Of a stretch of 64,000 nt of DNA, positions 58,901-64,000 are shown piece after piece. Made by a program: the position numbers and the translations under genes. Below the pieces are notes generated by a model. The model saw nothing but the letters and a program-made list of their open reading frames with translations, was not told the DNA's origin and made no database searches. The stretch lies in assembly GCA_964017065.1 (NCBI GenBank), contig OZ024788.1:5472887-5536886 (forward strand), written 5' to 3'. The DNA comes from Haliclona indistincta. Lineage: Eukaryota; Porifera; Demospongiae; Haplosclerida; Chalinidae. Each line of letters begins with the position of its first letter. Positions within the stretch are counted from its first letter, which is position 1.

Positions 58901-60674
58901 TGTGGTTATTTAGCTATACATATAATTGATAAGTTTACTGGAACATGCCTTGTGTACATGTATACTCCTAGTAATCTCCCACTTTAATGAAGATATTTCG
59001 CAATTTTATGAATTTGTACTTCTTATAGATGCTTTAGGTGCAAATTACACCCAATTGGGGCAAAAGCAAGCAGTAGTACCTGAAAACAGCTTCACAGACC
59101 TGACACAATAAGTGCTACAGCCAATAAGGGACTGTCCTGAGAGTATATGACTCAGACATTTGCTTAGCAGTAGGGCAGTTGTATGAGCAATGCGTTAACC
59201 ACAAAACAGTGCTGCAGCTAAATAAATGCTGTGGGCGGACACAACTAGGTCATACAACTCTCAGAACACTATTTAGTTTTATCAGTAAAATTATAATGCA
59301 TCGCTTTGCTCAGCTCATACAACTGCCCTACTGTGTCTTATTTAGGTCACAACTCTTGGGACAGCCTTTTGTAGGCTGTAACACTCATGTATGAACTCTA
59401 CGAAGCTGTTTCCAAGTACTAAAGGTTGCTTTTTCCAAATTAGGTATAACATTGTTATTGATTTTGAACGAGGCGCGATTTGCACCAAAAGAATATATAG
59501 AATGTACTGGCCAGGGGCGTAACCAAGGTCTGAAGAAAGAGGAGGCGCGCGTGTAAGCGCGCGCGATTTTTTGATGTATCTAATTAATATTCATTGAAAA
59601 TGACGTCATTTTCGCCAATCAAATACTGAATTTGGGCGTGTTATGAATACAGATTGCAATAAATAGAACTCAGACCATGTATGCGAGCTTTTCTGCTTCT
59701 GCTAGGACTCTACTGAGACCGTGCGCCTGTTTTAAAAGGTTTGTTTACTTTGCTCCTGTCTAAAATCGAGGAGGCAAGTGCCTCCCCTGCCTCTATGGTA
59801 GTTACGCCCCTGCTGGCTTTCTTAAAATGCAGTGCTTTCTATTGTATAGAAAGTGCAGTCTAGCTACGATGGTACCAAGGTGGGGCTGTCCCCCACCACA
59901 CAGTTGTGGCTGTTGTCTTGATTGTCAAGCGGTGGTTCGACACACTTCAAATGCTGCATCTTGCCCACAAAATTATAAGCAATTTTTCTGCAGTAGGAAA
60001 GCTATTGCTACAAATTTCTAAAATGCATTGCTCTGTACGTTTGTAAGAAGATACTGCTGTTCATTTTCATGTTTGATGCACTTGATCTGTTGCTCAATAA
60101 TCAAGAAAACATCCACAAACTTTCAACCGCCATGCTCCTATGGAAACATTGAGCCGCAAAAGATATGAATATTAACAACATAACAACCACCTTTCTATCA
60201 GTACAGTAGACCCTTGCTAATCGCTAATTCAAACATGTAGATGGTGCAGATGCTAATGATATTTGTATTGAGATTCACAAGCCTGTAATGATATTCACAT
60301 CCGATTTTGGCCATTTGGATTAGGGAGGGTCCACTGTAATAAAGTACAGATTGTACACACATTTATTATTATAGACAGGGCTTTTTATAAAAAGGTCTCA
60401 CTCCTATAGCTAGAATGGCGGAATTCCTAGAAAGCACAGCACATTCTATTGATAGCACAAATTCCTAGATTGTGCAGAACAAAGACACTGAATGTAATCC
60501 TTAACTATTGTTTGGTGGTCAGAAATGCAACGCAAGTAGTATCTGTACTTGCTTTATTGTATGTATGTAAAACACAAACCACTAATATTAATTTTGTATA
60601 ATTATAATCCACAGGCGAAATTACCATTTAAGGAACACTTTTTCTGGTCACTTATTGTTACAGCCATCCTTGAG
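37988..60674 (+). CDS. long unrecognised multi-exon protein (5' part, 14 exons)
   Basis: Exons by hand: 37988-38108, 38163-38642, 39041-39168, 39219-39364, 42126-42248, 46569-46711, 47200-47279, 47475-47635, 50714-50864, 54840-55040, 55101-55190, 55242-55336, 58637-58883, 60615-60674. All have AG/GT borders and all phases match, giving 742 codons without a stop; the last exon is in phase 0 and the gene must continue past the window. Start at the ATG in WAMQSHLRS; a shorter start is possible. The protein is mostly alpha-helical in character (for example GWTFMLTVVKFLRNKKWLDV), with no domain I can name. Its orientation and spacing behind an RNF213-like gene make the N-terminal arm of a second RNF213-like gene a possibility, but I see no diagnostic motif. 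Introns range from about 50 bp to over 4 kb, the long ones filled with repeats. Confidence 0.7.
40101..40711. mobile_element. Mutator-like MITE with TAGCCTCGAACCAGGCTC ends
   Basis: Terminal inverted repeats of about 65 bp (TAGCCTCGAACCAGGCTCTT to GTACACACTGTCTGC, inverted at 40647-40711). The flanks are GTTCAGCTAG at 40091-40100 and 40712-40721, a 10-bp target duplication. Other family B copies show the uninterrupted site. Length and long duplication fit a Mutator-like element; no transposase is present. Confidence 0.85.
40746..41026. mobile_element. MITE with CAGTGGCGGATCCAG left end
   Basis: The left end CAGTGGCGGATCCAGAGG and the right end (complement CAGGTGCGGTTCTAGG) are imperfect inverted repeats. 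Flanks GATAT/GACAT may be a 5-bp duplication with one change. It interrupts the centre of the family B repeat. Confidence 0.6.
41221..42058. repeat. body E of composite repeat, copy 1
   Basis: This follows directly on the right arm of family B. It includes a GAAAGAAAGAAAG purine tract, GATGGGGCAACGCCAG, and ends GCCGCCATCTTGTTTTC..CATCCCTACAT..GCCTCCCTAAT. Similar bodies follow family B arms at 49671-50498 and 53970-54694. Confidence 0.75.
42327..43273. mobile_element. foldback family C, copy 1 (host of a nested TTAA hairpin)
   Basis: The left arm (ACAAGTAATAAAAACATT to GCTACCTCCCTATTAA) is mirrored by TTAGGGAGGTAGCATTATAC to TTATTACTTGT. The uninterrupted counterpart is at 50899-51218. It is interrupted at a TTAA by the 42451-43119 element. 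Confidence 0.85.
42451..43119. mobile_element. foldback element of the TTAA type nested in family C
   Basis: An almost perfect palindrome of about 670 bp with its centre near 42780. Ends are GGTGGTGGGATACC and the near-complement, flanked by TTAA (42447-42450 and 43120-43123). Ends resemble those of the 998-1673 element, but the interior is different. The empty site TATTAAATTAACC exists in the family C copy at 51036-51048, proving the insertion boundaries. Confidence 0.92.
43274..44180. repeat. body F of composite repeat, copy 1
   Basis: About 900 bp directly after the family C hairpin, matching 51219-52120. It contains GAAGAAGAAGAAGATGAAGA and ends GTAGCCGCCATCTTGTTTTC. No coding capacity of note. 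Confidence 0.8.
44181..45889. other. intron sequence without recognised features
   Basis: Part of the 42249-46568 intron. A few GGCTGAAGA/TTTGGCTGAAGA short repeats occur near 44200-44240. Nothing else is recognised. Confidence 0.4.
45890..46416. mobile_element. TA-flanked MITE with CCGTATAGCCGG ends
   Basis: The left end CCGTATAGCCGGTTTTTTCG and the right end (complement CCGTATAGCCGGTTATTTTC) are flanked by TA on both sides. CGAAAATAAAATCC-type motifs repeat inside in both orientations. No transposase. Lies in the intron before the exon at 46569. Confidence 0.82.
46750..47015 (-). pseudogene. hAT transposase C-terminal remnant
   Basis: On the minus strand, LSERVFSMTGHIVNSKRASLIPE (read at about 46797-46865) matches the conserved SERVFS...K R..L motif of the hAT dimerisation domain. 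The frame ends right after it and upstream sequence is only short tandem repeats. The direct repeat GACTGGCAGTGCATGTGTTG lies at 46904-46923 and 46975-46994. A fragment only, in the intron after the exon ending at 46711. Confidence 0.6.
47672..49140. repeat. cluster of inverted and direct repeats with AACCCTCG ends
   Basis: Starts AACCCTCGGCGCATGCG; complementary ends recur at 48870-48895 and 48909-48934. Internal blocks such as CTTTGATAGGCTTTTTCTTG occur at 48054 and 48565 and inverted near 47995. At least two copies of the same hairpin-type element have merged or been duplicated, with a segment (48410-48530) also inverted at 48960-49130. Lies in the 47636-50713 intron. Confidence 0.7.
49155..49675. 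repeat. foldback family B copy with nested hAT MITE
   Basis: Left arm 49155-49310 and right arm 49556-49675 are reverse complements (GATGTAGGGTTGTGAAATCT / AGATTTCACAACCCTACATC). The loop holds the common centre and the 154-bp element at 49400-49553. Confidence 0.88.
49400..49553. mobile_element. hAT-type MITE with 8-bp target duplication
   Basis: Ends CAGTGGCGGATCTAG and CTGTAGATCCGCCACTG are inverted repeats. Flanks CTGATGTA (49392-49399 and 49554-49561) are identical, the 8-bp duplication typical of hAT. Interior AT-rich with a G-run and C-run near the ends. Confidence 0.92.
49676..50498. repeat. body E of composite repeat, copy 2
   Basis: Same order as copy 1: CAGTGAAGTGTAG start, GATGGGGCAACGCCAGGTAG, then GCCGCCATCTTGTTTTTCC and the small palindrome GGGAGGCACTACCGTGCCTC. 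Reading frames inside are shared by copies but short. Confidence 0.8.
50899..51218. mobile_element. foldback family C, copy 2 (uninterrupted)
   Basis: The left arm ACAAGTAATAAAAACATTAA to GCTATCTCCGTATTAA is followed immediately by the right arm TTAACCACAACTATCGAAAG to ATTACTTGT. It lacks the nested TTAA element and so shows the ancestral site. It lies directly after the exon ending at 50864. Confidence 0.88.
51219..52125. repeat. body F of composite repeat, copy 2
   Basis: Clearly homologous to 43274-44180 over its whole length with scattered small indels; ends GTAGCCGCCATCTTGTTTCT. It follows a family C hairpin in the same orientation as copy 1. Confidence 0.82.
52172..53650. mobile_element. 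possible TTAA-flanked element with internal palindromes
   Basis: The left end TTAAGGTGACGGGTAACAGT and the right end (complement TTAAGGTAACAGTTACACCC) are similar but not identical. Inside are the palindrome-like GGGTTTATAAA blocks at 52748-52827 and a Ser/Pro-rich frame (53239-53538) with no family match. The minus-strand frame 52231-52581 (116 residues) is also unrecognised. Boundaries uncertain. Confidence 0.4.
53828..54694. repeat. foldback family B right arm plus body E, copy 3
   Basis: Starts TTATGTACAGCCACTGATTT and proceeds as in copies 1 and 2 to two successive GCCGCCATCTTGTTT ends (54565 and 54640), so the terminal segment is duplicated. The left arm of the hairpin is missing. Lies just upstream of the exon at 54840. 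Confidence 0.75.
55463..56056. mobile_element. TTAA-flanked element with CYCTTTARKGCCT ends
   Basis: The left end TTAACTCTTTAGTGCCTGAA and the right end (complement TTAACCCTTTAAGGCCTATA) are inverted repeats beginning at TTAA. Interior noncoding, with a GC-rich CGAACCCCGGGTTAACGGGG stretch near 55840. Confidence 0.65.
56138..56889. mobile_element. element with TGCCTCGGTGG ends
   Basis: TGCCTCGGTGG at the left and CCACCGAGGCA at the right. It includes a (TG)n/(CTGT)n run at 56185-56215 and a repeated block about CGCTGAAAGCTAAG (56236 and 56365). No transposase frame seen. Confidence 0.6.
56946..58636. other. intron sequence without recognised features
   Basis: Remainder of the 55337-58636 intron. 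Short open frames on the minus strand (57010-57264, 57434-57661) lack support. Nothing else recognised. Confidence 0.4.
59512..59812. mobile_element. MITE with CAGGGGCGTAACC ends and 5-bp duplication
   Basis: The left end CAGGGGCGTAACCA and the right end GTAGTTACGCCCCTG are inverted repeats; both flanks read CTGGC. AGGAGGC and GCGCGC motifs recur inside. Same duplication length as the element at 30183-30479. Lies in the 58884-60614 intron. Confidence 0.82.
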
Positions 60675-60742
60675 GTTAGTGCATGTTGGTATGCATGTAG
60701 TGGTGGAAATATCGCATTGAATAATGCTAGTTTCTGCTTGTA

Positions 60743-61040
60743 CAGTATCGCTCATGACCCGCAGGTCTCACGCAAGTGACCCATTATGCACTCACGGGAC
60801 ATGTGTGGGCATATTTTCGCGGGCAATCGTGGGCAGGTATAATACTTGTGAACTTGTTCTGAAGCATTGTTAGCAGCCACTCGTCTCACAATCACACAGT
60901 AGCCAGTCAACAGTTTCTACTATCATTCATGGAGCAATACAGCTAGCATCAATCCACAATCTTCATGAAGTAGGACAGCTAGCATTTGACGAGCCACACA
61001 ATCCAACAGACAGTTGTCTCATGTACAATCTTCGTACAAC
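60743..61040. repeat. fragment related to the GC-rich CAGTACCGCTCACGAG family
   Basis: The stretch from ACAGTATCGCTCATGACCCG through TTCGCGGGCAATCGTGGGC resembles the left half of the elements at 1854-2208 and 2275-2687. The right end is not found before the element at 61041. Confidence 0.4.
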
Positions 61041-61947
61041 CAAGGGCGTATAGAGAGAAGAGGGCATGCAACGCAATACAGCCCGTGAAAACACCGAAAT
61101 GTTAATTGTTACTAATAATATCACTTTTCGTTATCAATTATTGTTATAGTATACGGAGGGTAAACGTGTGGCGGATGTAGTTCTAACTCCGTTGGTGGCG
61201 AGCGCGGTGTGTCGGCTTGAGCCACGAGAACTACGTTCATGCCATGTTTGTTGTGCCTTCTCCGAGACGACTGGGCCAGCGCATTTACGGCTGGACTTAA
61301 ATAACAAGTACGATGCACACGGCAAGCACATGACAATAGGCAGACATGCACACAATAGGGGTGGTGTGCCTAGATGCACGCGGGTCATGAATGTCACTAG
61401 CGGATACAACAACAGAAAGCAATGAACGTCAGTGAGTGGGTGTAGAATGACCGCTACAAACGGAATCTGATGTCAGTACACAAAGTACTATGGCAGATTA
61501 TGCAGACAAACGAAGAAGAGCACTGCATAACACAGTCAACACTATGCGGAGCACTGTCACGCCAACCAAAGCGAAGACTGTGACAACGTCGCCTCTGTCC
61601 GATACTGCTCGTCACTTGTTGCTGGTCAAATGCGCTGCAGCTGATCAGCAGCCTGAAACCACAACTGTTTGTATCTCGAGTGTTACAGCCCCTCGCGCCA
61701 CCGATCCTTCAACGATAGCGCCGATCGCCTTAGGCAGTTTCATTTTCCAGTCGTCACCTGCATATTGCTGCCTGTTTTCTCTGTTAGTTGTAGCGACTTG
61801 AGTTTCCATTGGAGCAGTGCACGCCTAGGTAGGCGCATGAACTTTGCGTGATGTCACATCCGCGTGGGCGTAAAATCTAATTTTAGTAACAACAAGGATT
61901 TCGGTGTTTGTATGCGTTGCGTGCCCTCTTCTCTCTATACGCCCTTG
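61041..61947. mobile_element. inverted-repeat element with CAAGGGCGTATAGAGAG ends
   Basis: Terminal repeats of about 40 bp (CAAGGGCGTATAGAGAGAAG, GGGCATGCAACGCA... and complement), flanked by GTACAAC on both sides (61034-61040, 61948-61954), a 7-bp duplication. The reading frames inside (for example 61490-61801, 103 residues) match no family I know. Confidence 0.85.
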
Positions 61948-61999
61948 GTACAACAGAAGCTAGCTTTCACACTTGTTGCATAATGCATCCTGCAAACTG

Positions 62000-63943
62000 G
62001 TGACCCGTACATACACCACTGGTGCAAGGTTTTGATAAAAAGACGATCCTATAAGCCTTTGAGAGGTCCATTTTAACGAGTTGTGTCCTTCTGCCCAAAT
62101 CTCTTACCACCTCCATGACATTGTCCATGGTTGCGTATTTGAGAGAGCAAAGATCAGGATCAATGCCATCGTTGATGCTTGCGCCCCATGGTGAGGATAG
62201 GTCAACGATAAGCCTCCACCTGTCTGAGCGAGGTTTGGGTATTAATTAAGCCCATCGGACTAGTGTGAACTCTTCCGGCGGCTTTTATTGGACCACACAA
62301 CCCAACTCTGTCTGCAGATAAGTTGTGACAACTGATGGGTTCTCTCTGCAAGAGGTGTGGTTACGGTCAAGTGTTTTCAATGAGCACCTATGGTCAAATC
62401 CAATGTGGAAACCATTTTGTATTCCAGAGCAAATGTACACAGCAAAGCGTTGATCCGGATATGTCGACAAATACTTCATCAACATGCCCACTCTTAATGG
62501 AGATGGCCCCTTGCCTATCAGTGGAATTGTGTGTCTTGGCTGCACTGCCTGTTCGATCTGTTCGAGGTCTTGCATGTAACGTTACTGGTTGTTCACCAAG
62601 CCCATCAGTACCAGGAGGCGCTGTTGTGGCTGATTATAGTCTGTGAGGTACGGTAAAAGAGAAGGCCTTAATGAACCTTAGTTTCACTAGCAAAGATTAT
62701 GCGACATGTATTATAAACATGCGTTTTTACATACTACAAAACACAATGATCAATCCCACAATTATTAACCCATTATACACATGATAAGAGTCGTAATACG
62801 GTTTGGCTAGCTACAGTTGCAGCAATTATGTACACTTAGCGACTAGATACAATTATCGCAGCTTTTGTTGTTATAGTTACAAAGTTAGATACAGTTATTA
62901 AATACAGGCCAGCAGTTAGATACAGTTGCGTCAGCTAGTAGTTATCGCACAGCAGATTCCCTGATCCATTGCTTTCATCATTTGGGATTGACTAGTGGTG
63001 CAGATGAGCCAGACTGTTGCCGCTTCTAATGGAGTTGGCTGGTGTCTGAGCACAGTCTCTTGCCCTATGCGCTTGATGGCATGTGATGCATACATGCTGG
63101 TACATGCAATTTGTCTTCTGGCATATGCCCTTGTTCCAATTCCTACAAATTGGGCCCTCCACAAGTTGTCTTTGAGTAGGTCGAGCACCATTGAATACCA
63201 GCTGCTGAAGTGGGGCCAACACACACTGAGAAGACACGTGATCACATTCTCTGCAGAAGGTACAGTACGTTCCCCCAGCCGGATCTCGTTGCCCAAGCAC
63301 TGTCGCCGCTAACAGCCCTGGCTCCAGTGTATTCCACCTCTGTAGAGGGTTGACTACCAATTGTCTTCGGAAGACCCGGTTGTACTCCAACCACCCTGCA
63401 CCGCCGTGACGCAGTGCCTCTCGGATTACCAGTCTTGCATACGATAAAATATTTATCTCTGATAATCTGGTCTCCCGTACGCACAGCTACATATGCTATG
63501 AAGCAATACAACCATGACACAAGAGAAGGAACTTCCCTTAGCCGTGTCCTGTTTACTGTACCCAGCGGCAGAGTCATTGTGCCGTGTAGAGAGGAAAGTT
63601 GGTTTAGCAATGCGATATTGTCTCCCAAAAGATCACGCATCTCTACGAACTGCCCTGACTGTATCCTTTGAACAAGACCACGAGGGATTGGATCGCTTGT
63701 CGGTGACAGACTCATACCCGGCTGTGATGCTGTGTTATGGTAACCGTGGGTTGATGTCGACCGGAGGTGCTCCAATACCGACGAGATTGTCTCTGGGAGC
63801 TGCCGAGTGACAGTGGTATTCTCTGTTCCAGTTGTGGTGTCAGCTATAACCGGTACTGGTGGAAGGAATGTCGCAATGGACGCAAGGGCTGTAGAACTCG
63901 GTAGGTTGCCGAACCCCTCGTTACCTGGTTGTTGAGGATCCAC
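62000..63943 (-). pseudogene. decayed DIRS-like retroelement (gag-like and start of reverse transcriptase)
   Basis: Read on the minus strand. A gag-like frame starts at 63943 (MDPQQPGNEGF) and runs to the LREVPSLVSWLYCFIAYVAV region. It then shifts frame near 63440 and continues as a zinc-finger part (63390-62992) with CTFCRECDHVSSQC and ICRNWNKGICQKTNC..HVCITCHQAH. After a gap of about 350 bp, 62575-62285 encodes PSPLRVGMLMKYLSTYPDQR and GFHIGFD, a segment typical of DIRS-like elements just before reverse transcriptase. Traces of an RT (SLLSQIRNHGQCHGG in a broken frame) follow to about 62050. The element is frameshifted and truncated beside 61041-61947. The DIRS assignment is from motif memory. 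Confidence 0.6.
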
Positions 63944-64000
63944 AGGGATCTGTGTAGACTCCTCCTCTGGCTGCTCTTCAGTATATTTGTTGTGCGCAAA

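Overview
The window looks like genomic DNA of an early-branching animal, most probably a demosponge. Support comes from compact genes with many introns of about 45-70 bp bounded by GT/AG, a nuclear Twinkle helicase gene, a eukaryotic tRNA-Glu with a pol III terminator, an ankyrin-Roc-COR-Death protein, intronless BPI/LBP-like secreted proteins, and many short inverted-repeat elements in introns and spacers. The species cannot be proved from the sequence. There is one 200-base assembly gap (26001-26200).

Layout. (1) 1-12995, plus: the last 27 exons, about 1,996 residues, of a giant RNF213/mysterin-like protein. It runs off the left edge and ends in two SAM-like domains; no RING or RZ-type zinc cluster is visible in the reconstructed part. 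(2) 13000-15580: no gene recognised. (3) 15585-23877, plus: a Twinkle (mitochondrial DNA helicase) gene from its start to just past Walker B; the C-terminal exons are not found. Its intron of about 4 kb (17783-21786) holds two BPI/LBP-like genes on the opposite strand and a tRNA-Glu(CTC). (4) 26285-29474, minus: a three-exon ankyrin-Roc-COR-Death gene, with a TA-flanked mobile element just upstream of its start codon. (5) 31089-33297: a decayed DNA transposon with 18-bp terminal repeats and remnants of a Cys-rich/CXC protein. (6) 34200-36425: a segmental duplicate of the 19941-22620 region, with an intact third BPI-like gene followed by decayed copies of Twinkle exons. (7) 37988-60674, plus: 14 phase-compatible exons (742 codons) of a long unrecognised gene whose introns are packed with repeats; it continues to the right. 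(8) 61041-61947: an inverted-repeat element next to a decayed DIRS-like retroelement (about 62000-63943, minus).

Themes. Three gene types here (RNF213-like, BPI/LBP-like and Roc-COR-Death) belong to families linked to innate immunity in other animals, so this may be an immune-gene neighbourhood; that is inference. The repeat landscape is unusually informative. A hairpin element with TTAA duplications sits inside another hairpin element whose uninterrupted copy is also in the window. Other elements show clean duplications of 2, 5, 7, 8 and about 10 bp. Two composite repeat families pair a long hairpin with a body of about 0.8-0.9 kb ending in the same GCCGCCATCTTGTTTT motif.

Exon models were built by hand from splice sites and reading phase. 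All family names are from recognition of motifs, without database searches.
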